Source of the DNA: Ixodes scapularis
Lineage: Eukaryota; Arthropoda; Arachnida; Ixodida; Ixodidae
Assembly: GCF_016920785.2 (NCBI RefSeq)
Contig: NW_024609835.1
Coordinates: 170,124,995-170,188,994 of the forward strand
Reading direction: 5' to 3'
Length of the DNA stretch: 64,000 bases
Shown here one piece after another: positions 31,181 to 42,640 of the stretch (positions are counted from its first letter, which is position 1; each line of letters opens with the position of its first letter). The position numbers and the translations under genes were made by a program. The notes under the pieces are model-generated. The model was not told the origin of the DNA. It did not search any database and was given only the letters and a program-made list of their open reading frames with translations.

Positions 31181-33411
31181 AAACCAACACGCGCCTCTGA
31201 CGTCTTGCCGCAACGGTGGCGCTGCTGTCGGCACGGCGCATGCGCAGACGCGTCCCCTCGCGGGTCCCTGTTTTTGCGTACGCGCATTGGGCAAACCCGG
31301 TCTTGTTTGTAAACAGCAGTTTGTAAACAGCAGATTGGCGTATCTGCTATAAGTGTAATAAACAATTCAAAACACACACCGAAATCACATTGTATGCTTA
31401 ATGGTTTCTAAATACTTGTCCGCAATCTATCCCTGCCAAATGATATTCAAATCAAAAGTGACGCAGAGATATGTTCGCTATTGTTATAGACTCACGGTAA
31501 CCTTGTTCTTTTATATCTGCAGTAAGGTAACGAATCTCAGTAACGTGTTAAACATGGACGAACAAACGAATAACGCTATGCCATAATGATCGACCCGAAA
31601 GTGGGGACAGATAAAAAAAAGTAAAGCAATACACACCACCTCTTGTTCATAATTATGGCGTCAATTCACCATCTTTTGTCTGTTTTCTTCCCACTTTCAT
31701 CGAGGAATGCTACGAAATTAATTTATTTGTTGTCGAAACTTTTTTACACTAGTGCCTCCGCCCCCCCCCCCCCCCCCCCCCCTCCCCTCTCCTCGATGCA
31801 AGATAACGAAGAATACTATTTCGTTGCTTAATTTTCGTAACGCGCATAACACTTCTAAAAGGAAATCTCGTAAAGCGCGTATTTCAGCAGCACAACAGCT
31901 GCGCGGTCAATTGCGGAACACTTTGTGCGGTCCGCGCCGATTTCTTTTCTTTTCGAATTCACAACTTGCAACCCGCTGCTACTTCCCCCGATATACCATG
32001 GTTTTTGATAACATTTAGAATGAAGGCATCAGTCGTTCTTTTCTGACGTAGAATAACCTTTTGAAGCAAATAAAAGACCTCTGTAGCAGCCAGCTGCATA
32101 TATTTTCGTAGAACATTGTGACTTTTCAACGTCTAGTGAGCACCACTGTCTGGCTCTCTTCCAGGTAATATAGACTCTCTTTTGAATTTTGCGAGCGCAT
32201 GAAAGCGGATTTGTAGTGTACTCGGCTCTTGCTCACTTATAATAAGCGCCGCTGTGTAGATATCCGCAGTTGAGCCTTCGCATTCTATATAATTATCTGC
32301 GATCTATCAGAGAGGGTGTAACTCTCCACGCTAAGCTTCCATGAGTACCACAGTTCTATGTTGTTCCATCATAGTCCGATTGTCATTAGTCTGATTCGGA
32401 CCCTGACACAATATGTTTGATGTTTTCAGACATCCCTTTTCCTTGTTCGTTTGACATAAGCTGTTGGCTTTTGCAGTGGCGAAAGCCATTTCAAAGACTT
32501 AGAACAACTTACATCCTCCTCCACGTCTTATAGCCTCAAACTCTCCAGGGTCCATTCTCCAACTTTTATAACTCTACAATCTAACATGCTTAGCCACTAA
32601 AATGTACGCCGCCTGTACTTTGACAATCAAGCCATGCACGTGCCTCGCGCATTGTTTTGCAGACGTCAATTCGTTGCTTCTAAAATTCCCGGCACGAAAC
32701 ACTGCGTGCGTCGCATTATAAGACCTTTTTGGTCATGAAGAGGAGTGGCGTGGTTTCGGTTTTGATCGCCCCATGAACGAAGTAGTGAATCTCACCACTG
32801 CATAAATATTAAGTTAGTGTTCGCTTGCATTGCACCAGTGATCTTCCTGAGAGCACCTATTGAAACGCGCACCCCAAAGTGCCGTAGGGACCTGCCTAGT
32901 CTTTGTGAGAAATAGGAGTAGAGCCCGCCCCGTTCCTTACCTCTGTTGCAGCCTGCCTTCCACTACTCCACAGTGTAGAAAAAAAGCTTAAGACATCGAG
33001 AATACAATAAAACAGGTTGTTCGGTGAAGTACGGTTCTTCCATCTGACATCGTCGGTCTGTGTTTAGCTGCGCACAAACTCTGGCCCGTAGGCAGCCCAA
33101 AAAGAATTTCTCACTGCATCCTATCCGTATTAGTAGGGAACACCAACAGTAATATAAATTGAAGGAGCGTAATATATTCAAAACTGAAAGCACTGTATTT
33201 GGTCGTTACGGGATGCCGCGGAGTGAGATTGAAAAATTGAAACCGAAATTGTTGCCAGTGTGATCCCAAGATGCTGCGACAATACGCTGTTAGTATCGCT
33301 ACGATTTTACGAGAGGTCTTTTGCAAAAGACGCCGTGTCAACAATTTTATCCTAATTTACCCCACAATGAGAAATTAATAAAACACGCGGAAATAACTTA
33401 AGTTTTCCAAC
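31181..33411. other. Unassigned AT-rich stretch
   Basis: A GGCGCATGCGC word (NRF1-like) occurs near 31234 followed by TTGTTTGTAAACA near 31313; the same pair recurs near 51070-51135, so it may be a repeat. A run of 22 C lies at 31761-31782. No gene recognised. Confidence 0.4.
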
Positions 33412-33690
33412 GTGTAGGAATGCCAAAGCATTCCTACAAGTACCGCTCCACGTCTTTATTTTTTACACGGTACTCCGGCGCTGGTATCACGGTCCCCCAC
33501 AGCGCGGCGCCCCCGCCGGCTCCACGGGTTCCGTGACGAAGCACCTGCGTTGCTCTCCTTCTTTTTGTTGTGTTTGATTACTGAGGCGCGTGCTTAATGA
33601 CGTATTGGTGTGACCATCTTTCGGGCACAACGCCGCCGCTTTTTTGCGTAATGGGACAAGTAAGTCTTTCGCCTTAAAACGAACAAGCGT
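33412..33690 (-). repeat. Dispersed repeat family, copy B
   Basis: Minus-strand copy of the 28265-28880 family with a single core unit. Its end carries the palindrome TAGGAATGCCAAAGCATTCCTA. Confidence 0.75.
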
Positions 33691-34424
33691 ATCCATTTAC
33701 GCGGGCCCTCTTTATTTATATTTTTATTTCCCAGTATTTAGTGGTAAACTATAAAACTAATTCACCAAATCACCTTTTTTTCTTACTTTTTAAGAAAAGT
33801 AGTTCTGTGACCTAATTTCTATAACGTTAATATGCTGAAATACATTCGTCTCCAATGAGACTATGTTCCTCAAAAACGATGAATTATCCATCAAAATATA
33901 CATGACGCCCTACGTATGCGGCAAACCCGATATAAACTGTGAAACACTAGCACATTTAAATACTCGAGAAAAACAAGCATTTAATTTGCAAGGCCCGAGC
34001 CATGTAGGTTTACACTTCATATGCTGCAGATACCGGCCAATTAGAGTTCGATAGATATGTTAGATCTCTCGACTTTAGCCCCCCTAGAGCCGAATGCCCT
34101 TTCACCAGGCTTGTAGGGCTCTCATCTCAAGTAATAAAATTACTTGTAATTAATATGCTTTTGGTATAATTTTATATTAATTTGATTACTTCTATTAGGT
34201 AGCTATCGCAAGAGTACGTTTGTTAATCTCGAATCTAAAAGGATTATTTACAACCGTAACACTGTTGTAATCCCCCCTCCCCCCTTTGTCGGTTTTTGAG
34301 TTTACGGCTGCTTACTCACCTCAGCTGAAGCCAAAAGTGCTACAATGTGTCCACCTAAATCTATTTGTAAATCTCGTGATGTACAAAAAGTAAAACACGC
34401 CGAAGGCACGTAAGACTGCTTACG
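33691..34424. other. Unassigned AT-rich spacer
   Basis: Nothing recognised between copies B and C of the dispersed repeat. Confidence 0.4.
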
Positions 34425-34695
34425 TGTAGGAATGCGAAATTATTCCTAGACGCAGCGCTTTCCTACAAGCAGCGAGCCACGTTTTTCTTTCGCAACACGA
34501 CGCTCCGGCGGTGACATCAGGCTCCCCCACTGCGCAGGCGCGACGCCCCCGTCGGCTCCGCGGGTTCCGTGACGAAGCACATCCGTTGCTGTGCTTTTCT
34601 TTGTCTTTTATTTCTGCGGAGCGTGCTTGATGACGTATTGGTGTGACCATCTTTCGGGCACAACGCTGCCGCTTTTTCGCGTTATGAGACAAATA
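34425..34695 (-). repeat. Dispersed repeat family, copy C
   Basis: Same family and orientation as copy B, about 1.0 kb away; shares CCATCTTTCGGGCACAACG and GATGACGTATTGGTGTGACC with it. Confidence 0.75.
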
Positions 34696-34696
34696 A

Positions 34697-34790
34697 TAGC
34701 CCTGTCAGACGGGCTAGTTTAGTGCCACTACAAGCGAGTGCACCTCGCCCTTAGTGTCATTTCCGTAGTGTGCCACACGGCTCCTTCCTG
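34697..34790 (+). repeat. Shared MITE-like terminus
   Basis: CCCTGTCAGACGGGCTAGTT followed by a TAGTG(C/T)CACTACAAGCG block recurs inverted at 42775-42890. Confidence 0.6.
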
Positions 34791-35385
34791 AGGAACACAC
34801 TTCGCTTGGAGTGAGTTTGACGAACTCACTTCGCTCGATCGAGTGCGTGGCATCAATAGGAGTGTTTCAACAGTAAAACATAACAACACAGAAACCAAAA
34901 GCGTGGCGTAAGTCTTATTTTATAAAGAAAAAGAAATTCGTGAAAGAGACGACATGTAGAAGAGTGGCATTCCAAAAAAAAAATAGTGGGGTGGACTTGG
35001 AGTTTAGGCTGACCTGAATCAAGATTAGCGCAGCAGTGAATTGATAAAAGACGACGACGAAGGCAGTCATCCATGGCTATCTTGGTTAGCATATAATGAT
35101 AGAGCCTACTTTTGTTTTAGCGTGTAACTATTTGAAACAACACGATAATTATGATCTGATTAGGCGGTGTCAGGGCCTCCTCGTAGACTTCAGGGGAACG
35201 AAGCGGAACGCCAAAGTTGGATATGCTTCGTTCTTTATCTTGGCTTGCGACGATCGATCAGAATAATACAATTGGCACACAAATCGTTCATTAATGTAAC
35301 GTTGTTTTAGAGTACAACTCCTAGACACCCGTTTCTGGGTTGAGCGGCGTCGGCGTAACCACGCGTTGCATTAAGGGATGTCTCC
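34791..35385. other. Unassigned stretch
   Basis: No gene or clear repeat recognised beyond short AACTCACTTCG inverted words near 34815. Confidence 0.4.
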
Positions 35386-35752
35386 CCAAAATGACGTCAC
35401 ACGTGACGTCACGTGTGTCGTCACGTGTGACGTCACGAGGGTAAACTTTTTCTGCTAAAATTTGCGGTAAACGTTTTTGCTAAGTTTGGCGAAAAAGTTT
35501 TCCGCTAAATTTAGAGGGAAAATTTTACCCGTGTGACGTCACACTTAAAATTTCAGATGACGTGTGATGTGACGTCACACGTCAATTTAGCGAGAAAACT
35601 TCCCGGCTAAATTTAGCGGGAAATTTAGCCAAATTTTTTTTGCTAAGCTGGATGGGAACAGGAGAGGAGGATGGGAGGGTACGGAGGGGGAGCAGCTGGC
35701 ATACCCTCCCCTTCGTACCCTTCCTTCCTCCTCCTCAAGAGTTGCGCTCCAA
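35386..35752. repeat. TGACGTCA palindrome cluster with a TIR-like right end
   Basis: Five TGACGTCA words and several CACGTG words lie at 35391-35580, mixed with GCTAAATTTAGCGGG repeats. The right end, AAGAGTTGCGCTCCAA (35737-35752) preceded by CTCCTCCTC, corresponds to the terminus of the 13537-14112 element in inverted orientation. A matching left terminus was not found. Confidence 0.6.
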
Positions 35753-35808
35753 TTCGGCATTGCAGAGAATTGTAAACATATAATTTCTTTAACGTGCCTT
35801 TATTAAGG

Positions 35809-35969
35809 GGTATCGGCGGCCGAGTGGGCTAGCGCCCACCAGATCGGAATCCGTGGAGAGGAAGGTCGCTTTGGAGAAACCAGTGATCCTGAGCTCAATC
35901 CCCAGCCCTGCCCGAAGAACACACTTCCAATGAAGTGAGTTCGGGGAGCACACTACGCTCGCTCGGGTA
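35809..35969 (+). repeat. tRNA-derived SINE
   Basis: A-box-like GGCCGAGTGGG near 35818 and B-box-like GAGCTCAATCCCC at 35891-35903 with tRNA spacing, followed by a unique body ending at the (GA)n tract. It is oriented opposite to, and directly adjoining, the 3' end of the next LINE. Confidence 0.65.
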
Positions 35970-35993
35970 GACAGAGAGAGAGAGAGAGAGAAT
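35970..35993 (+). repeat. (GA)n microsatellite
   Basis: About 11 GA units at the junction of the SINE and the LINE 3' end; it may be the LINE's own simple-repeat tail. Confidence 0.9.
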
Positions 35994-36014
35994 AAACATT
36001 TATTGTGGTCCTTA

Positions 36015-39000
36015 TTAGTCCAGGACGTCATCTATAAACTCCCGGCATTTTACTATATGTTTAACGAGCAAACTCCAGAGTAGAGTGCTGTGTGCGGGTG
36101 GGGGAGGGATCCATTCCTCCCAGCTGCTCGGGTGAAGTGTTTTCGGTATTGTTTTGAGGGTCTCTTGTAGTGCTTGTTGGTTGTGAGGGCAGTCCCAAAG
36201 GATATGTTTATTATTAGGGTATCTGTGGCACTTTGCGCACTTCGGTTGACCTTCGCGTCCCAACAAATGATGCGTTATGTGTGGTGTGAGGAGGGTGCCA
36301 GTCTCGGCTCTTCGTACCAATGTAGAGTGCAGTCGGGTCAGAAATTGTGAGGCGGATGAGAGGGTGGTCCTGTTCTCTCTCCATTCCAACAGTGTGTTGG
36401 TTCTGTTGGTGTGAAGTGTCTTCCTGTGTATGTAAGGGTCGTATGTTTGTGGCCATGGAGTGGAAGGTCCCGGTTCAGTAATAGCTTCACGGGCGAGCTG
36501 ATGGGCCAGCTCGTTGCATTCGATTCCTGTGTGGCCTGGAACCCATTCCAATGTAACTCGGAGGTCTGGGTGGTCTTTCATGATCTTGGAGAGGTTAGTC
36601 TTTATATGAGGTGGTAGGTTGTTTTCTCTGAATGTTCTCAGGGCGCCCTGACTGTCAGAGCGGTTTGTGATGTTTTGTAGCTGGGCGTTTTCTTGAATGG
36701 CCTCCGCGATGGCTTGCACCTCCAAGCTAGTGGGTGATGGGGCCTCGCGGTGTTTTCGTTTTGTTTTCTTCGTAGGGCCGGCTGTGGCCGTCGCACCTTC
36801 TTGAGTGTGGTGTAAGTAGACGGCATCGGTGTAGATGCAGTTGGTGGGTTCTGGTCGTTTCGAGAGCATATGGACCCTCTCTTGTCTTCGTTCTTGGTGG
36901 CGCTCCGGGTCCATGTTTTTGGGAATGGGTCTGACCATGATGTTTGGTATGGTGTCCCATGGGGGCGGTTTCGGTGGGATAGGGGGGATAGGGGGGAGTG
37001 AGGTGATGTCATATCCCAGTGCCTGAAGGATTTTTCTGCCGTGCTGAGATGTTTGGAGCCTTTGTATCTGCCCAATTTTGTGGATTTCCGTCTTTTCTTC
37101 TAGCGTGTTCATTAGTCCTGTGGCTTGTAGAAGGTGAAGGGGGTGAATTTTGGAACGCCTAAGGCGATCCTGATGGCCTTACGTATGCTTATTTCGATTT
37201 TCGAAAGTTGCGTTTTAGTGAGGGTGTAGTATGGGAGTCCATACATTACCCGGGAGATAATGAAGGCTTCTATGATTTTCTTGATTTCGTGCTCTTTTAG
37301 TCCGTGCCTTTTTCGGGTGACTCTGCTGATCATATGTGTAATCTGGTGTATCTGTACTAGGGTTTTGTGGACCCAATCCTGGGCTTTGCCATTCTGGTCC
37401 AGCCAAAATTCTAATATTCTGATTTGTTTCCTTCTTTGGATGGCGTGTCCTGATAGATTCAGTCGGATGAGGTCGCGGGTTTTTTCTGCCTGCGGTTGGT
37501 TGGAGTTTAGGACCACGACATACTCGGTTTTCTCTGGGGCGCAGGACAGTCCCAATGTGTGGATGTAGTTATGGACAGCGTCTAGGCCCTCTTGTAATGT
37601 ATGTTCTTGTTGTGCTAAGGAGCCGCTGCAGCACCATAGTGTGATGTCATCCGCATATACTGCTGATTGGAGGTCCGTGATATCGTGAAGTTTGTGAGGT
37701 AGGTCCTTCATGGCAATGTTGAAAAGCGTGGGTGATAGTATGGCGCCTTGTGGTACCCCGGTGGTAATTACTCTCTCTTCACTTTTATATACTCCAATTT
37801 TGATCCGTATGGTACGCTTGGAAAGAAAGCTTCTGATGTAGGCTTCTAATCGTTTGCCTGGGCTGATTTCAGCGATTTTGTCAAAAATGGCTTGGTGACT
37901 GACGTTGTCAAATGCTTTGCGGATATCTATGCCAATTATCGTGCGAGTTTGAGCTGTGCTTGGATAGTCGTAGACGTCTTGTTTGATTCGAAGCATCGTG
38001 TCTTGTGTGGACACGTGTCTACGGAATCTGATCATGGTCTGGTGGAAGGTTCCCTGGTTGTGCAGGTGCCACTCCAGTCGTCGGAGAACCATCTTTTCCA
38101 TGAGTTTTCCGACGCAAGATGTGAGAGAGATAGGCCTTAGGTTAGTGATTTCGGTGGGTGTCTTGCCTGGTTTGGGGATGGGGATGACTTCAGCGGTCTT
38201 CCATTCATGGGGAATGTTGCCACTTGCCCAGGCTTGGTTAATCTGATTAAGGAGGGCATCGATGTAGTTCTTAGGCAAGTTCTTAAGCATCGTATACGTT
38301 ATGCTATCTGGTCCGGGGGTGGTGTTTCGTTTGATAGAGTAGAGGGCTGTCAACAGCTCGTTTTTGCTAAAGGGGCTGTCTGATCCTTCCTGCGTTTCCG
38401 TTATTCGCGTGTCATCAGTGAGGGCGGTTTGACCTGGTCCCGGGTTGTATGGTACAGAATAGGGGTAGAAGAGTGTGTGGAGTTTGGTCGCCAACTCTTC
38501 ATTTGTGTAGCCCTGTTTAAGTTTGATCTTTTCTAATGAGTGTTTTGGCTTCTTTTTGTCGAGCAGTGAGTTCAGTATGCTCCAGACTCTGGCGGTGAGG
38601 AGTTGGCCGTTGAATCCGTTACATAGTTCAATGCACTGGTCGTCGGCGATTTTCTGGGCGTAATTTTCAGCTTCCTCGGTGATCTTCTCAATGACCTTCT
38701 TGAGGTTCCGATTTGTTTTTTTTTCTTTTTCCATTTCTTAACCAGCTTGTGTCTGGTGTCCCATAGATTGAGTAAATGTCTATCTATGCTGGGTGACTCC
38801 TCTGTCTTGGTAGGTGTGGCAGTGTGTTTCTTGATGCTTTCTGCAATGTCCTTGACCCACGCGCTAAAGTTGTCGGGGGGTTCGTTTTTTTCTAAGTCAC
38901 TTCGGACTTTCTCCCATTTGGTGATGGTCGCTTTGGGAAGGTTTTGTTTTGATTTGTCAGACTTCTTGCGATTGGTCGTGGGTTGGGCGACCTCGATTTG

Positions 39001-39720
39001 GAGAATGTAGTGGTCGCTACCTAGGGTTTCTTCGGTATTTGACCATGTTATGCCGGTGGGGTTGTTCGACCAGCAGAGGTCCGGGCTGGTGTCCTTCTCA
39101 ACGCTATTGCCTTTTCTTGTAGTGGCAGTGACATTGTTGATGAGGTGAAATTTGTTTTGTGCTGTTTGATTGTGTAGTGTGTTGCCGTTGTGATTTGTAT
39201 TCTCATATCCCCAGAGTGGATGGTGACTATTGAAGTCACCTGCGATGATGATTCGATGACCTTTTGTTTTTTGAGCCAGGTCTCGGATCCACTGCGTTTT
39301 CGCGATCTTGGTATTTGGTCGCCAATATACGTTGAATAATGTAATTGGTTGGGATTGGTTTGGTGGCTGGCACTCGATGCCTACTATTTCTTGGTTTTGA
39401 TCGTTGAGGTGATCGGTGTTGATTTGGTTGGATGGAATTTGCTTCGCTACGTAGGTAGCTTTCGTGGTTATTGGGGCAATAGCTTTGTTGGGCGGTTGTA
39501 GCTTTTTGTTTTTCCTAAATGTGACGCAGATGCTGGGTTGAGTGAACTTTTGGTAACCTGGGATGTTGAGGTCTCCGTTGGCTTCCTGTATGAGGATAAT
39601 GTCGGGTTTGGGTTGTGTCTGTTGTATGCGAAGAGCGAGTTCGGCTTTTTTTCTTCGAAGGCCTCTACAGTTCCATTACCATATTGTGGTGCTATTGTCG
39701 CTTTGTGTTGTTTTATTCAT
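36015..39720 (-). pseudogene. LINE ORF2: endonuclease, reverse transcriptase, RNase H (three breaks)
   Basis: ORF2 begins ATG at 39720-39718, overlapping the ORF1 stop. Codon 15 is a TAA (39678-39676), exactly where relatives have Gln before WNCRGL. The APE-type endonuclease follows with QEAN, AGDFNSHHP, TSPD and LGSDH. An A-tract at 38711-38719 is one base short, shifting into the RT frame (37112-38734), which carries IPIPKPGK, LRPISLTS, a GIDIRKAFDNV block and YADD (AVYADDITLW). A second A-tract slip near 37148-37151 moves to the RNase H frame (36015-37112): YTDAVY, LEVQAIAEAI, SDSQGALRTF, WVPGHTGIECNELAHQLAREA and a C-terminal CAKC...H...C knuckle. Both frameshifts lie in homopolymers. Confidence 0.9.
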
Positions 39721-41311
39721 GTCCTCGTTCTTGTGGGGTAGTGGTCTCTTGGATATGCACTTTGGTCCCTTCTTGTGGCTCTTGGTCTTGGTAGCCTCTT
39801 TTGCGGCTCATGAGAAGATTAATCTTTGTTTCCATTTGGTTCAGTTGCAGTTGCATTTGTTGATTTTGAATTGTTAGTTGGTGCACCATTTGCACAAGTG
39901 CGGTTAGGGTTATCTCTCTAGCAGGCTGGGGTTGTGACGGCGTCGTTACCGAGTCCGCTTCCTCCATGCTCTCCTGATTCATGGAGTGATGTTCGTTTCG
40001 TGATGGTGGCGCTATTAGGGGTTTGGGGGTCTGTGTGTGTCTCTGTTGGATCCCCATAGCGATCGCTCGGGCTTGATTGCAAATTGTGGGGTTCTTGCGC
40101 GCTTTGATGAGGGCTTCCCTGTACGGCTGTGTTTTGGTAAACGTGCTTTTGGGGTCGTCTTGAGGAAGAAGGAATGGGTCACTCCTCCTCGGCAGACTCA
40201 GGCTCCTGGCCCGGGCCCTGGGGCGTCTGTTGGTTCTTGGAAGTTTGTCCCCCAACATGTGGGTCGGCTTCTGGGTAGGTGGTCTTCTGGGCCTGTCCTG
40301 GCCTGCGTTGCGGTCGGTGCCGGGAGGGTTGGTTTGCTCCTGTTTCTGCGGCAGCATCGGGTATTCGTCTTCCAGTACTGCATACCGGTTGGCTATTTCT
40401 AGGTAGTGGCGCGATTGAGGAGGTGCCCTTGCATTTGGGCGTCGGGGCATCGGCCTTGAGGCAAGTAGTTGTCTTTTCTTGCGGTATAAGATACCTTGGT
40501 TGTGTTGTTCGTCGGCGTAGACCCGGGCCGGGCAACTGGGGTCGAGTGGAGAATGGTCCTCGTCGCAGTTCTTGCAGTATGGGGTACATTGGTGGTTCCC
40601 GTCAATTTCGGTGTCGGGTGGAAATTCCTTGCTGCATTTTTGGCAGCACTTGAGGTGGTTCTTCTGCGGGCAGACCTCGGATTTGTGTCCGATGCTCAAG
40701 CACGTGCCGCATATTAGGCTTCGAGGCCTATAGGGGTACACGCGTGTAACTACCCAGTTTATGGTGACGAATTTTGGGGGGTAGAGTCCTTCGAAGGTAA
40801 GTAGAGCGGTATTGCTGTTGCCGATGGTATGGGCGGATATGAGTTTTCTTCCGTTGCATCCGATGTTCTCGAGTAGCCGCTCGTCCGACCATCCCTGAAC
40901 ACCATGTACTACACCGCGGGCATGGTCCCTGTTCATGGCCAAGTAGGCGCGGGTCGCGTGGTCTCTGCCTTGTATAGGGAGCGATTCAATCAGTAGAATC
41001 TTGTCCCGGGCACTCGGTTTGTATGTGTCCACGGCGATCAAGTTTTGTTGATTTCTGACTTTGATGTAGGTTTCTCCGCGCTCGGCTGTGGTGAGCTTAG
41101 CGGTCGTGATAACGGCTAAGCCGAGTTCGGTCTGGGGTACTTGACGGAGGTCAATTCCGGTCTGTGGTTTGATTATAACGGTCTCGTATTGATTTAATCG
41201 TTTCTGGGCTGATGGGGCGCTCTTCCAGGGCGTGGTGTCGCGTAAATCAGCCATGGTGGGCAGGCGACTGCTCCATGGGGCTTGGGAGTGCTCGTTTGCG
41301 AAGTGAGCCAT
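39713..41311 (-). CDS. LINE ORF1 protein, zinc-knuckle nucleic-acid binding
   Basis: An uninterrupted 532-residue frame starting ATG at 41311. ORF1 proteins of I-group LINEs bind the element RNA and form the ribonucleoprotein. After an N-terminal RNA-binding-like part, a gag-like knuckle CGTCLSIGHKSEVC (C-x2-C-x4-H-x4-C) is followed by further Cys/His clusters (CQKC...HQC and CKNCDEDHSPLDPSC). The C-terminal 60 residues are Gln/Met rich and look like a short coiled coil (QMQLQLNQMETKINLLM). The stop codon at 39715-39713 overlaps the ORF2 start. It is the only full-length intact element frame on this strand. Confidence 0.88.
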   Translation of the reverse strand: MAHFANEHSQAPWSSRLPTMADLRDTTPWKSAPSAQKRLNQYETVIIKPQTGIDLRQVPQTELGLAVITTAKLTTAERGETYIKVRNQQNLIAVDTYKPSARDKILLIESLPIQGRDHATRAYLAMNRDHARGVVHGVQGWSDERLLENIGCNGRKLISAHTIGNSNTALLTFEGLYPPKFVTINWVVTRVYPYRPRSLICGTCLSIGHKSEVCPQKNHLKCCQKCSKEFPPDTEIDGNHQCTPYCKNCDEDHSPLDPSCPARVYADEQHNQGILYRKKRQLLASRPMPRRPNARAPPQSRHYLEIANRYAVLEDEYPMLPQKQEQTNPPGTDRNAGQDRPRRPPTQKPTHMLGDKLPRTNRRPRARARSLSLPRRSDPFLLPQDDPKSTFTKTQPYREALIKARKNPTICNQARAIAMGIQQRHTQTPKPLIAPPSRNEHHSMNQESMEEADSVTTPSQPQPAREITLTALVQMVHQLTIQNQQMQLQLNQMETKINLLMSRKRGYQDQEPQEGTKVHIQETTTPQERGHE

Positions 41312-41852
41312 GACGGCAGAAAAACGTTGGTCGGGGTGAACTCCGATCGGCGAGTGTCGTCGATGGAGCCTGAGTTGGAGGGCTTCTGGGTGCCTAGCGG
41401 CGAGCTACGCTGGCGAACTCGGAGCGCAACGCGCGCCGCGCCAGCGAGGGCCTGTGCTTCAATGTATTCTTAGCAGCGGACTGCGTGGTCTGGGCGGAAA
41501 GTGTTCGAATAATCAAGGAGACTCACTTCTTTCGCCGGAATTTCGACGGCGGTCTTGCGGGTGGTGTGCCGGTAAGTTCTTCAGTGTGAATTCAGGGTGG
41601 ATTCGGTCTTTCAACCAGAATTTCAAGGAATTCTCGCGGAGCTCGAAGTGGGGAAACCTCACTCCGAGATCACCTCGTCGTCTTCTGGTAGACAGAGTGT
41701 GTAATCTCGATAGCAGTGTTCAACGAGTAAAAATAATAAAATAAATTAACGCTGCTTAAAAATTGGTATTATCTTGATAGGAGTAATATTAGATGCGCAC
41801 TTGTTTTGTGTTGACAGGAAAGCAGTGCATTGTAGAAAAACAAGCGGCTAAT

Positions 41853-42263
41853 CTAGTTTCGAGCCTTGGCCCCTGCGCGACGGCCAGCGACGGCCAGGAG
41901 GCACCTGCAAGACTCCACCAGGAATCTGAAAGTGGCAGGAGAGACGCGAAAGGCTTGCTTGAAATGGAATTCGCCCGAATGTGGCAAGGTGTCTTCGAAC
42001 CACCATTCGTTCCTCTGGAAAGTCCACCGTTCTCGACTGATCACAGATAGGTTGTCGCTCATGAGAGCGTCTATGGTGAAGGTATTGGCCTGCAGCTGCT
42101 GATCGATGTCACTTGAAATTCTTGCCTGTGCGTTGGCATCCAGGTCCAGCTGCTTCTTATCTAAAAGGCGTTGGGCTCTCACGGAGAAAAGTGCCCCAAC
42201 CACGCGCTTCCAGTGTCCAACATCGAGGATATCGCCCTCCAGCTCGTCCTCCACACACTCCAT
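41853..42263 (-). pseudogene. Harbinger/PIF-like transposase N-terminal fragment
   Basis: A 136-residue frame from ATG 42263. The segment RNEWWFEDTLPHSGEFH followed by FKQAFRVSPATFRFLVESC matches the typical start of HARBI1-like proteins (an acidic/aromatic lead, then FRVSxxTFxFL). The catalytic DDE part of the roughly 350-400-residue family is absent; the frame ends after GAKARN. The longer frame up to 42305 reads into the adjoining SINE and is not real. The family call rests on the FRVS-TF-FL signature alone. Confidence 0.5.
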
Positions 42264-42273
42264 GATGTTTCGT

Positions 42274-42640
42274 TGCGGCGAGTGGCCGAGTGAGCTCGCG
42301 CACACCAGCTCGGAGCACGCGGAGCGAAAGCTCGCGATGCAAAACCCTGGAATCCAGAGTTCAATCGCTACTTCTGCTCGTTTCGATCTATTATCCGTTT
42401 CACCTTATGTTGTACCGCAGACAAGGCTAGAAGCGCGAGCTAATAGCGTAGGGAGCTACTCTTAACGCACGAGAGCTTGTGCCGCCTTGGTGTGCCCTAG
42501 ACACGGTGGCCTTAGAGCAAGGAGCTCGCGCTTGTAGCCTTTTCTGCGGTACATCATAAGGTGAAACAGAGTATCGATGAGCATCGTACCGGCGTTCGGA
42601 CGTGTATCACTGGCTTCTAATGGCTGATCGTAATGATCAA
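42274..42640 (+). repeat. tRNA-derived SINE, interrupted by a MITE
   Basis: A box TGGCCGAGTGAG (42283-42294) and B-box-like GAGTTCAATCG (42357-42367). The body GTTTCGATCT breaks at about 42390 and resumes with GATGAGCATCGTAC near 42574; in the SINE at 1.56 kb these two parts are contiguous. The interruption is the 42397-42567 palindrome. Confidence 0.75.
42397..42567. mobile_element. Palindromic MITE nested in the SINE
   Basis: Inverted termini GTTTCACCTTATG (42397) and CATAAGGTGAAAC (ending 42567) begin arms of about 45 bp that also share ACCGCAGA and AGCGCGAGCT words. Total 171 bp, non-coding. Confidence 0.8.

Larger units (their letters stand above)
35994..41700 (-). mobile_element. Near full-length I-group LINE (minus strand)
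   Basis: Contains a 5' region of about 390 bp, ORF1, an ORF2 of endonuclease-RT-RNase H and a short 3' UTR with AATAAA (36007-36002). ORF2 starts inside the end of ORF1. The RNase H places it in the I-group. The 5' region shares GACTCAC and CTTCGTCGTC-type words with the LINE at 43.85-46.85 kb, supporting that both retain true 5' ends. Confidence 0.88.

Noticed and set aside
41853..42305. N-terminal extension of the Harbinger-like frame from 42305
   Set aside because: The first 14 codons read into the adjoining tRNA-derived SINE.
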